From an uncultured Acidobacteriota bacterium (lineage in GTDB: Bacteria; Acidobacteriota; Blastocatellia; RBC074), in assembly GCA_902825875.1 (NCBI GenBank), contig CADECP010000001.1, positions 228,180 through 292,179 of the forward strand: a stretch of 64,000 nt of DNA, in the 5' to 3' direction. Of this stretch, positions 35,506 to 42,606 are shown one piece after another (position 1 is the first letter of the stretch; each line of letters opens with the position of its first letter). The notes beneath the pieces were generated by a model. The model was not told where the DNA came from, made no database searches, and was given only the letters and a program-made list of their open reading frames with translations. The position numbers and the translations under genes were made by a program.

Positions 35506-35859
35506 TCAACTGGCAGCGAAACTCCGCTTAGCCGCAGATTGATTTTCCAGCATTTCAAAAATGTCCTGAAAGCCAAGGATGTCGAACGTATGTTTGACCT
35601 TGGGAACCAACCCGCAGATTTTGATGTCGCCGCCGCTTTCCCGAACTTCTTCGACAAAAGTCATAAACACTCCGAGTCCGGCAGAGGAAATGTAACTCAG
35701 CTTTTCGCAATCAACGATCAGGCGCTTATGCCCGGAGTCAATTTCGGATTGAACGGCGCTCTCGAATTGCGGCGCGGTGTGGGCGTCAACAAAGCCTTCG
35801 AGTGTGATAATGGCAAGACCGTCTTCAACGGCGGTCTGAATCGCAAACGGATTTGGCAC
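35506..35859 (-). CDS. STAS-domain anti-anti-sigma factor (SpoIIAA/RsbV-like)
   Basis: GTG 35859 is chosen because CCTCC on the plus strand (GGAGG on the coding strand, 35870-35874) lies 10 bases upstream and the product is then 117 residues, the normal STAS length. The longer frame runs into the divergent gene. The domain reads [20 protein letters not shown], then [20 protein letters not shown]. By alignment to SpoIIAA the phosphorylated Ser is Ser59. The residue that is usually Asp before it is Ser here, and the following Ser is Ala. It is first in the leftward group STAS - RsbW - Uma2 - RsbU - Uma2 and divergent from the membrane phosphatase gene. Confidence 0.9.
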   Translation of the reverse strand: MPNPFAIQTAVEDGLAIITLEGFVDAHTAPQFESAVQSEIDSGHKRLIVDCEKLSYISSAGLGVFMTFVEEVRESGGDIKICGLVPKVKHTFDILGFQDIFEMLENQSAAKRSFAAS

Positions 35860-35907
35860 GTCGAAATAACCTCCAACAAAAATAAAAGCAGGGAAAATCT
35901 GTAATGC

Positions 35908-35935
35908 TTGAAAGTGCGGCCAATAGTAGCATAAT
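35908..35935 (+). promoter_or_regulatory. Probable sigma-70 promoter for the membrane SpoIIE phosphatase gene
   Basis: TTGAAA at 35908-35913 and CATAAT at 35930-35935 are separated by 16 bases, inside the 122-base divergent region. A start of transcription near 35942 would leave a 40-base leader that includes GAGGAAA before the ATG at 35982. Called by eye only. Confidence 0.45.
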
Positions 35936-35981
35936 CGCTTCGAGTCGCAACTTTCACCACTGCAACAATTGAGGAAACAAG

Positions 35982-38519
35982 ATGGCAAACAGGTTAAAGC
36001 TTGTTTTGGGCGCGCTGTTCTTTGCGTTGATGTTCATACACCTGGCGGCTTCGGCGTATCTTCCTTATTTGGGAAGTTACGACGGTTGGAGTTCTCGCTG
36101 GCCTGACGGGCAACCCACCATCATTTCTGTTGATCGCAATGGACCGGCAACGGATTTACAAATTGGCGACGTGATTCTGGCAATCAACGGCGTGAATCCT
36201 CAGAAACGTCCTTCAATCATTAATTTGAGTCGTTCCATTTCAGCCGGAACGGCTTATTCCATGACGATCAGACGTGAACAGCGACAACTGGAATTGGTTT
36301 TACGCACAGAGCCTATGAGGTTGAATCTGTCTTCGATTTTTTTGACTGCCTCGATCAATCTGTTGTTTTGGCTGATTGGCTTAACTGTGTTTGTTCTGAA
36401 AACGAATGATAAGCAGGCGTTTTTGTTGGCCTTGATGCTGGGAACGTACACGGCGGTCAATGGCAGCAATGTTGACGGATTGCCGTCAGGGCTGATTGAA
36501 ATCGTTCGTTTCGGCAAGCTGGTTGGGTTGTGGTTTGTGCCGATCTTTGTCCATTTCTTTTTGTATTTTCCTGAGCGTTCGCCGTTGTTGAAACGGTTTC
36601 CGAAAATCCTGCCGATTGTCTACGCGCTGTTTCTGATTTTTGTGTTGCCGGGCTTTGCGATTGAGCGAGTTTCTCCGGCCATTGCCGCGTGGTTGCGTTC
36701 CATCTGGCTGTTGCAACAAAGATGGTATGGAGTGCTGGGAATGATAGCTTTGGTAGGCTTGCTGTTTTTCGGTTTGGTGGCGCTGGCGGTCAACTATCGG
36801 GCGGCTAGCCAAACAGATCGCCGCCGTTTGCGAGTCGTTGCCGCAGGCAGCGGCGCAGGTTTCTTCAATTTGTTTTTGATGCCGCTTGGAGAGTTTTTCG
36901 GTTTGAAGGACATGTTTCCAACGGTCTGGGGCTTTCTGGATGCCTCGCTGGTTTTTACCTTGCCACTGGTTCCGCTGTCTTTTGCCTACGCCATCATTCG
37001 TCATCAAGTCATTCCGGTCAGTTTGATGATTCGGCGTGGAGTTCGTTACTTGCTGGTGTCGCGCGGATCGGTTTTGATCGAAGCCGTAATCGTGATTCTG
37101 GCCGTGACGACAGTGCTGACTTATCTCTTCAGCCGGTTCAAACCGTCCGGAATTGTCATCGGAACGGTTTCGGCTGCGGTAGCCATTCTGGTTTGGAAAC
37201 TGGAAGGCTGGCTGCACGAAAAATATCTGGCCCCGATCATTGACCGTAAGTTTTTCCGCGAATCGTATAACTCGCACCAGATCATCGCTGACCTGACTGA
37301 TTCGCTGCGTTCGACCGCCAGCTTGCCGCAGTTGTGCCGGGAAGTGGCAACGAAAATTCAATCGGCGTTGAAAACCGAAAACGTCACTGTGTTGTTGCGC
37401 GATGAAGCGACAGGGAATTACGTCAGCGGTTATTCCTGCGAATTTAACTCCGCCAATGGCCAGGCCGTCGTTTGCCAACAACCGTTTCGGCTGCGCCGAG
37501 ATTCGTTGGCCGTTGCCAAGTTGATCGAAACAGCTCAGCCGCTGGAAGCGGATTCTTTTGACGACGAAGATTTGCGGCAAATGAAATCGGCCTTGTTGCT
37601 GCCATTGGCGACCCGACAGGAGATGCCCGGTATAGTTTCGCTCGGAGCGCGGTTGGGCGACTTGCCGTTTTCTGGCGAAGACAAGGCTTTGTTGATGAGC
37701 GCCGCCGGCCCGACGACCTTTGCGATTGAAAACTCTCGATTGGTCGAACGCATGATCGAAGAAGCTCGCCGCCGCGAAGAAATCGAGGCCGAAAATGAAC
37801 AGCGCGCCAAAGAACTGGAAGAAGCTCGCCAGTTGCAGATTTCGATGTTGCCGAAAACCATTCCAACTCTGCCGCATCTGGAAATTGCGGCTTACATGAA
37901 AACCGCCACCGAAGTCGGCGGCGATTATTACGATTTTCATTTGTCGGCTTCGGGCGAATTGACCATTGTCGTAGGCGACGCGACCGGGCACGGATTGAAA
38001 GCCGGAACCGTCGTCACCGCGACCAAAAGCCTGTTCAATCATCTGGCCGAAATCGCCGATGTGACGGAATTTTTCAGCCATTCGTCACGCGCCTTGAAGC
38101 GGATGAACATGCGGTCGTTGTTTATGGCCATGACCGTCGCGCGAGTTATTGGGAATCGTCTGACGCTGAGTTCCGCCGGAATGCCTCCGGTGCTGATTTA
38201 CCGCGCCGCCACTGGCGAAGTCGAAGAAATCCAGTTGACCGGAGTTCCGCTCGGCAGCGTCACCAGTTACCAATACCGCCAACAAACCGTCGGCATCGCT
38301 CCGGGCGACGTGATTGTGATGATGAGCGACGGCTTGCCCGAACGGTTCAATCCATTTGAAGAGATGCTGGGTTACGACCAGCCGAGAGTTGCTCTGGCTG
38401 AATCGGCTGAGTTCTCGGCGCAATCCATTATCGAACGCTTGCTGGCCGATGCGGATAACTGGGCAAAAGGCCGCCCACTGGATGACGACGTGACTTTTGT
38501 TGTGGTGAAGGTTCGATAA
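35982..38519 (+). CDS. Membrane PDZ / GAF / SpoIIE phosphatase
   Basis: The protein has 845 residues. After a first membrane helix (about 5-27), residues 40-110 form a PDZ-like domain (IISVDRNGPATDLQIGDVIL). Several membrane helices then run to about residue 405. A GAF domain (about 430-590, LPQLCREVATKIQSALKTEN) and a coiled linker (RREEIEAENEQRAKELEEAR) lead to a SpoIIE domain with GGDYYDF, VVGDATGHGLKAGTVV, LSSAGMPPVLI, MMSDGLPERF and DDDVTFVVV. The usual Asp motifs are present, so it should be an active serine phosphatase. Being divergent from the STAS/RsbW set, it is a likely second, membrane-sensing input to the same STAS protein. Confidence 0.9.
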   Translation: MANRLKLVLGALFFALMFIHLAASAYLPYLGSYDGWSSRWPDGQPTIISVDRNGPATDLQIGDVILAINGVNPQKRPSIINLSRSISAGTAYSMTIRREQRQLELVLRTEPMRLNLSSIFLTASINLLFWLIGLTVFVLKTNDKQAFLLALMLGTYTAVNGSNVDGLPSGLIEIVRFGKLVGLWFVPIFVHFFLYFPERSPLLKRFPKILPIVYALFLIFVLPGFAIERVSPAIAAWLRSIWLLQQRWYGVLGMIALVGLLFFGLVALAVNYRAASQTDRRRLRVVAAGSGAGFFNLFLMPLGEFFGLKDMFPTVWGFLDASLVFTLPLVPLSFAYAIIRHQVIPVSLMIRRGVRYLLVSRGSVLIEAVIVILAVTTVLTYLFSRFKPSGIVIGTVSAAVAILVWKLEGWLHEKYLAPIIDRKFFRESYNSHQIIADLTDSLRSTASLPQLCREVATKIQSALKTENVTVLLRDEATGNYVSGYSCEFNSANGQAVVCQQPFRLRRDSLAVAKLIETAQPLEADSFDDEDLRQMKSALLLPLATRQEMPGIVSLGARLGDLPFSGEDKALLMSAAGPTTFAIENSRLVERMIEEARRREEIEAENEQRAKELEEARQLQISMLPKTIPTLPHLEIAAYMKTATEVGGDYYDFHLSASGELTIVVGDATGHGLKAGTVVTATKSLFNHLAEIADVTEFFSHSSRALKRMNMRSLFMAMTVARVIGNRLTLSSAGMPPVLIYRAATGEVEEIQLTGVPLGSVTSYQYRQQTVGIAPGDVIVMMSDGLPERFNPFEEMLGYDQPRVALAESAEFSAQSIIERLLADADNWAKGRPLDDDVTFVVVKVR

Positions 38520-38535
38520 GAGCGTAATTTTGAAA

Positions 38536-38730
38536 AGCCCTGAAAGGGCGAACGATAGTAGCCCAGGGCAACGCCCTGGGAATCATGAAAAGAAATCCTA
38601 CAAGCCCTGAAGGGGCGACAGGTGAACACAAATCTGTCGCCCTTTCAGGGCTTTTGGTTCTTGGGGAATGACTACCAGGGGCGACGCTTTGCTTGCCCCT
38701 GGCTATTGTCGTCCGCCCTTTCAGGGCTTA
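38536..38730. repeat. Cluster of palindromic REP-like repeats
   Basis: Within the 295 bases between two rightward genes I find four copies of an AGCCCTGAAAGGGCG-type unit: two direct (38536-38550, 38602-38621) and two inverted (38634-38653, 38714-38728). The inner pair forms a 20-base stem with one mismatch. Two further hairpins are of CCCAGGGC/GCCCTGGG type (38562-38580) and CCAGGGGC/GCCCCTGG type (38675-38702). Short open frames through this region are products of the repeats and not genes. The rest of the gap shows nothing else. Confidence 0.85.
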
Positions 38731-38814
38731 GGAGGGATGCGTTGCGTAAAACAAAAAAGTTTCGTGTACACTCTGCGCGTGAATCATTGAAAAATAGAAG
38801 GATTGCTTTCAGTC

Positions 38815-39555
38815 ATGCCCAAACAAAAACTAAAGCCTTTGAACCCGGATGATGAACCAGCCGTTCGCGCAGCCTTAATCACGGGAAAAAGAATGATCAT
38901 CGTAGCCGTAATTGCCGGTTTTGCGACCGTGATCGCTGCCATTATCGGCTTGGCTGGGAAATGGAATGAAAAGCCGCCGGTTACCGAGAAAGAAAAGTTG
39001 ATCGTTAAAGTCGTGGATAAAACCAACGGCAAAGCCATCGGCAATGCCAAAGTCAATCTGGAAGCCAGCGGAGTTTTCGCCGTAAATTCCACCGATTCCG
39101 AAGGCGTGATTTCCTTTCCCATCGCTGAGCCGAAAAAGGAGCTTCGATTAAGAGTTGAAGCCGACGGTTACGAGCAGAATTTCAACTTGCGCGTCACTCC
39201 CGCCGACATTGTTGGAGCGCAAGAAATCAGGATGACGCCCATTGCCAAACCGTCGCCGACCATGACTCCGACGGTTTCTTCGCCGCAGACGAACGCGGCT
39301 ACTCCGGTTGCCGTCAGTTCAATTGTTCGGGGCCAAGTGATTGACGAATCCGGCGCACCCGTTTCAGGAGCGGAAGTCAATGTCACCGGATATGTTTCGG
39401 CTGTGACGACCAACGAATCGGGAAACTTTGAAATTTCATTGTTCGTCGGCAAAGGCAAAAGGATTTATCTGCACATTGCCAAAGACGGATTCCGAACTCG
39501 TACTCAGGAACACATCATCAACAACGACTCGGTCAGAATTCTGCTCAGGAGGTAA
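38815..39555 (+). CDS. Membrane-anchored protein with two carboxypeptidase-regulatory-like domains
   Basis: This protein is 246 residues from ATG 38815. A short cytosolic N-terminus is followed by one membrane helix (about 28-49, IIVAVIAGFATVIAAIIGLAG). Two beta-sandwich domains of the CarboxypepD_reg type follow: residues 60-125 (IVKVVDKTNGKAIGNAKVNL) and 170-246 (VRGQVIDESGAPVSGAEVNV, then TTNESGNFEISL). A Pro/Thr-rich linker joins them. Such modules are structural and bind other proteins or surface components; no enzyme is present. The stop codon lies within the strong ribosome binding site of the next gene, 5 bases before it, so the two are co-translated. Confidence 0.8.
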   Translation: MPKQKLKPLNPDDEPAVRAALITGKRMIIVAVIAGFATVIAAIIGLAGKWNEKPPVTEKEKLIVKVVDKTNGKAIGNAKVNLEASGVFAVNSTDSEGVISFPIAEPKKELRLRVEADGYEQNFNLRVTPADIVGAQEIRMTPIAKPSPTMTPTVSSPQTNAATPVAVSSIVRGQVIDESGAPVSGAEVNVTGYVSAVTTNESGNFEISLFVGKGKRIYLHIAKDGFRTRTQEHIINNDSVRILLRR

Positions 39556-39560
39556 GCCAG

Positions 39561-41054
39561 ATGAACAACCTCAGCTTGAAAAAATTTCCTGCCTCTTTGG
39601 CTTTTCAGCCATTCGACAGAAGGAAAGGTTCTGCTTTGTCTTTTGCGGCTTTGCCGCCCGATGTGAGGAAAGGCTCCGCCTTTCCGACAAGCTCTTTCAG
39701 GGTTTCGGGGCTATGCCCCGAAGTGTTGGGGCGTAGCCCCGAAAGAGTAAGCACACTTCTCGAAAGGGCGAAGCCCTTTCGCACATCAGGCGGCAGAGCC
39801 GCGATGATGCTGCTTGGAGCGGTTCTCGCCTTGTCTTTCTTTTGTGGTGAAATCCTGGCGCAGGAAAGAACTCTGCAAATTTCTGTCGTTGATTTGCAGG
39901 ACAAACCCATTGAATTCGTGCAACTGACGACGACAGCCAAAAGCACCACCGAAGTCACCAACAGCGATGGCAAAGCCACCATCAAGCTGCTGGAAAACAC
40001 TCCAATCAACTCCGAAGTTGGATTGCGAATTACCGGAACGCCCAAAGATAAAGATTACGTCTTCATTTCTCCCTGGGATAAGCGCGTCGTTGTGCCGAGC
40101 AAGGTCACGATTGTGTTGGCCGAACGCGGCATCCGGCAATTGTTGGAAGACCCACGCGCGTTGAGGGCTTTGGCTTCCAACATCATCCGCGATGAAGCGC
40201 CGGGTTCCAGTTTGGGTGATTCGCCGGAATTACGGCGGGAAGTGGCGATTGCCGAAGTCGCTAAGCAATTTGAACTGCCAAAGGATGAAATTATCCGAGC
40301 TATTCAAGCCTGGGGCGAAAAAGCCAAAGACCCTTACGACAAAGCCCAGGCAGATTTCATCGCCAAAAACTACGCCAAGGCCTCTGCCGGATTCGCCGAA
40401 GCCCGACGACTTCGCAAAGCTGCAACAGAAAAAGCCATCTCCGAAGAATTCGATGCTTGCTTCTCTCACGGCCAATCGTTGTTTGAAGAAGGGAAATACC
40501 GTGAATCAGCGGAGGCTTATCAAGAGGCGTTGGAACTTCGCAAAGACGAAAGCGCAACCATGAATAACCTTGCCCTGTCGTTGAAGCGAGCGGGCAAGTA
40601 CATCGAAGCCGAGCCGCTCTACAAACGCTCTCTGGCGATAAAGGAGAAGGCGCTGGGCGCGGATCATCCTGAAGTTGCGGTGACGCTCAATAACCTCGCC
40701 GGACTTTATGAAGCGCAGGGCAAGTACATCGAAGCCGAGCCGCTCTACAAACGCTCTCTGGCCATGAAAGAGAAGGCACTGGGCGCGGATCATCCTTCAG
40801 TTGCGGTAACGCTCAATAATTTCGCCGAGCTTTACCGAAAGCAGGGTAAGTACAACGAAGCCGAGCCTCTTTATAAGCTTGCAATTGTAATCTACGAAAA
40901 AGCATTTGGCGGAGATCATCCTGATCTGGCAACGTTACTGAATAATTACGCGCTCCTGCTGGCCAAGCTGAACCGGAACGAAGAAGCCGCTAAATTGGAA
41001 GACCGTGCCGCGAAGATCAAAGCCAAACACAAACAGCGGAATCCCGGAAATTGA
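39561..41054 (+). CDS. Exported TPR protein with a palindromic element inserted before its signal-peptide core
   Basis: ATG 39561 follows AGGAGG (39547-39552) at 8 bases, so translation starts here. The encoded protein has 497 residues. Residues about 29-80 are translated from a palindromic repeat element (39647-39800). The hydrophobic signal-peptide core (MMLLGAVLALSFFCGEILAQ) appears only at residues 82-101, about 50 residues later than normal. After it come a beta-rich domain (LQISVVDLQDKPIEFVQLTT) and, from about residue 265, TPR units ending in Kinesin-light-chain-type repeats (YIEAEPLYKRSLAIKEKALG, three tandem copies with the ADHPEVAVTLNNLAGLY pattern). Either the leader is unusually long or the ATG at 39804 is used. 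It is coupled to the preceding gene. Confidence 0.8.
   Translation: MNNLSLKKFPASLAFQPFDRRKGSALSFAALPPDVRKGSAFPTSSFRVSGLCPEVLGRSPERVSTLLERAKPFRTSGGRAAMMLLGAVLALSFFCGEILAQERTLQISVVDLQDKPIEFVQLTTTAKSTTEVTNSDGKATIKLLENTPINSEVGLRITGTPKDKDYVFISPWDKRVVVPSKVTIVLAERGIRQLLEDPRALRALASNIIRDEAPGSSLGDSPELRREVAIAEVAKQFELPKDEIIRAIQAWGEKAKDPYDKAQADFIAKNYAKASAGFAEARRLRKAATEKAISEEFDACFSHGQSLFEEGKYRESAEAYQEALELRKDESATMNNLALSLKRAGKYIEAEPLYKRSLAIKEKALGADHPEVAVTLNNLAGLYEAQGKYIEAEPLYKRSLAMKEKALGADHPSVAVTLNNFAELYRKQGKYNEAEPLYKLAIVIYEKAFGGDHPDLATLLNNYALLLAKLNRNEEAAKLEDRAAKIKAKHKQRNPGN
39647..39800. repeat. Composite palindromic element lying in frame inside a coding sequence
   Basis: Terminal arms 39647-39665 and 39782-39800 are inverted repeats (17 of 19 matching). 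Inside are three hairpins: GGAAAGGC/GCCTTTCC at 39667-39685, a long stem at 39692-39747 (CTCTTTC...GAAAGAG with GGGGCTA/TAGCCCC), and CGAAAGGGC/GCCCTTTCG at 39761-39781. The element is read through without a stop by the surrounding TPR gene. It has the build of a mosaic repeat or MITE-like unit and encodes no protein of its own. Confidence 0.8.
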
Positions 41055-41064
41055 CACTCTGCCT

Positions 41065-42243
41065 GTGCGAACTCTGTTGCTGAACAATTTGCCTGCGCCA
41101 TACTTCACTCCGTTGTTTGCTCGGCTGGGGGAACTGTTGGAAGGGAAGTTGACGGTTTGTTATTCGTCCGACTGGAATCAGACCGTCGGTTGGGAACAGG
41201 TTTCGGACGAAGACAGACAGGCAATTATTCTCGATCGCCGAGCGCCGAAGCTTCGTCGCTGGTTTGGCAGCGGAGTTGCGGCGGCGGTCGCTCTGTTGAA
41301 AGTGTTGAAGGCTGAAAAGCCGGAGTTTGTCATTTGTTACGGCTACACGTTGCTGCCGCAGTTCGTCTTGTTGTTGTGGGCGATGGCGACTCGGACGCCG
41401 TTTGCTCTGAGCGGCGACGCTAACTTTTATAATGATGCGCCGAAAGGCTTGAAGGGAATTGGCAGAACTTTTTGGCTGCGCTTGGTTGTCGGCAGAGCCG
41501 CTGCTTTGATTTGTGTCGGCACGGCCAATCGAATGTTCTGGCAAAAATACGGCGCGCGGAACGAACAGCTTTTTCACGCCGGGTTTGCTGTAAACAACTT
41601 TGGAGTGCTGCGACTCGGCGCAGCTTTGCTTTCTGTAAGGGATATTTCTGCTGAACTTCAATCCATCATTGACGAACGAAAAGCTGCGCCAAGTCGCAGC
41701 ACTCCAAGAGTTATCTTTCTGTTTGTTGGCCGGTTGGTCGAGCGCAAAAACGTCAGGCTGATTCTTCAAGCTGCCAGGCGATTGGACGCGGAACGCTTAG
41801 CTGTGGTGATTGCTGGTTCGGGCGAACAGTTGGCGGAATTGAAATCGCTGGCGGCGGATCAAGCCAATGTTCATTTCTTGGGCAACGTGGCTCCGGCGGA
41901 CTTGCCTGCGGTGTACGGTTTGGCGGATGTGCTGGTGTTGCCGGCCCGCGACGAACCTTGGGGCTTGGTAATTAATGAAGCGATGGCGTGTGGCTTGGCG
42001 ATCATCGCGCACGAACATTGCGGAGCGGCGGTTGATCTGGTCGCCGAAGACAACGGCTTCAAGTTGAGCAGCTTTACAGAAGAAGAACTGGCAACGGCGA
42101 TGAGCGCACTACTCAGTGATCCGGGCTTGCTGAATTCGATGAAGGAAGCTTCTCGGCAAAAGATTCAGGGTTGGACGATTGAACAAGCCGCCAATGGAAT
42201 TGTCGAAGCGATTGTTTCGAAAGGGCGCTTGAGGAAGATTTGA
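41065..42243 (+). CDS. Glycosyltransferase family 4 protein
   Basis: GTG 41065 gives 392 residues beginning VRTLLLNNLPAPYFTPLF, the typical N-terminus of this group. The longer frame from 41005 overlaps the preceding gene and has no support. The GT-B fold is visible. The N-terminal acceptor domain runs to about residue 175, and the C-terminal nucleotide-sugar domain starts at IFLFVGRLVERKNVRLILQA. It includes VVIAGSGEQLAEL, NVHFLGNVAPADLPAVYGLA and the E-x7-E-like motif EPWGLVINEAMACGLAI. It probably transfers a sugar to a lipid or cell-surface glycan. The linker between the two domains contains an inverted repeat at DNA level (41600-41707). No other polysaccharide genes are adjacent, and no good ribosome binding site is seen. 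Confidence 0.88.
   Translation: MRTLLLNNLPAPYFTPLFARLGELLEGKLTVCYSSDWNQTVGWEQVSDEDRQAIILDRRAPKLRRWFGSGVAAAVALLKVLKAEKPEFVICYGYTLLPQFVLLLWAMATRTPFALSGDANFYNDAPKGLKGIGRTFWLRLVVGRAAALICVGTANRMFWQKYGARNEQLFHAGFAVNNFGVLRLGAALLSVRDISAELQSIIDERKAAPSRSTPRVIFLFVGRLVERKNVRLILQAARRLDAERLAVVIAGSGEQLAELKSLAADQANVHFLGNVAPADLPAVYGLADVLVLPARDEPWGLVINEAMACGLAIIAHEHCGAAVDLVAEDNGFKLSSFTEEELATAMSALLSDPGLLNSMKEASRQKIQGWTIEQAANGIVEAIVSKGRLRKI
41600..41707. repeat. 28-base inverted-repeat pair inside the glycosyltransferase gene
   Basis: The arm at 41600-41627 and the inverse of 41680-41707 match at 27 of 28 bases and enclose 52 bases. Both arms are translated in frame (FGVLRLGAAL on one side, KAAPSRSTPR on the other) in the linker between the two Rossmann domains. 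A match of this length cannot be explained by coding constraints. It is a MITE- or REP-type palindrome tolerated by the protein. Confidence 0.85.
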
Positions 42244-42399
42244 TGAATCGAGCAAAAATTCCCGTCGAATCTCCCGTCAAATGGCTGTTGTGAAAATTCT
42301 TCCTGGCAATTCGTGTAAGAACTGCTCAGTTGTTTGGCAGAGCGAGATTTGAGGAGAATTCAGGAAATGGCTAAAAGGCCTGTCGTTATTGCGTTTTAG

Positions 42400-42575
42400 A
42401 GTTTTTTGGCGAGAAAGGAATCTTTGGCATCGAGGTTGCTCTAGCAAGGGTGGGGCAACGAGATACCAGGTGGTTAGTTCCACTGACGGTGTCAGCGGTT
42501 ACCAGGGTGAGGAAGGTAACCGCACTTATTGGGCGCGACAGGCAATCCCACGACTGTCGCGCCTATTTCTTTTTG
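42400..42575 (+). ncRNA. Candidate structured RNA ending at an intrinsic terminator
   Basis: The 3' end is defined by the terminator at 42532-42575. Upstream there is a series of short stems: GTTGC/GCAAC around 42430-42460, GTGG/CCAC and CTGAC/GTCAG around 42470-42495, and an exact 9-base stem GCGGTTACC (42495-42503) with GGTAACCGC (42515-42523) around an 11-base loop. No open frame of reasonable length crosses it. I compared it by eye with 4.5S/SRP RNA, RNase P RNA, 6S RNA and common riboswitches and could not make a match. The 5' end is not known. It could equally be a leader, an attenuator or a repeat. Confidence 0.35.
42532..42575 (+). terminator. Strong intrinsic terminator
   Basis: GGCGCGACAG (42532-42541) pairs perfectly with CTGTCGCGCC (42554-42563) and is followed by TATTTCTTTTTG. 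It acts on rightward transcription, either from the glycosyltransferase gene or from an RNA starting inside the gap. On the minus strand there is no T-run, so it does not serve mutS. Confidence 0.85.
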
Positions 42576-42577
42576 TA

Positions 42578-42604
42578 GTGAGACAATTTTCCAAATTGTC
42601 CCAC
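42578..42604. repeat. Palindrome of the GTGGGRCAATTT family at the mutS 3' end
   Basis: GTGAGACAATTT (42578-42589) pairs with AAATTGTCCCAC (42593-42604) with one mismatch and a 3-base loop. It is almost the same as the hairpin at 60658-60684, which also lies between convergent genes. Confidence 0.7.
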
Positions 42605-42606
42605 GC

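Larger units (their letters stand above)
42244..42606. other. 363-base intergenic region between convergent genes
   Basis: The region lies between the glycosyltransferase and mutS. It contains a possible structured RNA with a strong rightward terminator (listed separately). It also has a 10-codon frame at 42367-42399 with GAGGAG 10 bases upstream, and a GTGRGACAATTT-type hairpin at 42578-42604 next to the mutS stop. The stretch 42244-42350 shows nothing recognisable. Confidence 0.6.

Noticed and set aside
36486..38081. 531-codon open frame on the minus strand, opposite the membrane SpoIIE phosphatase gene
   Set aside because: It is the antisense shadow of a gene with clear PDZ, GAF and SpoIIE motifs. 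The composition is Arg/Gln/His-rich and shows no family features.
38622..38852. 76-codon frame starting MNTNLSPFQGFWFLGN
   Set aside because: It is a translation of the palindromic repeat cluster, not a protein-coding gene.
42400..42575. 4.5S/SRP RNA in the gap before mutS
   Set aside because: GTCAG and GGAAGG occur in the right order, but the stem formed (GCGGTTACC/GGTAACCGC) is not the SRP domain IV structure.
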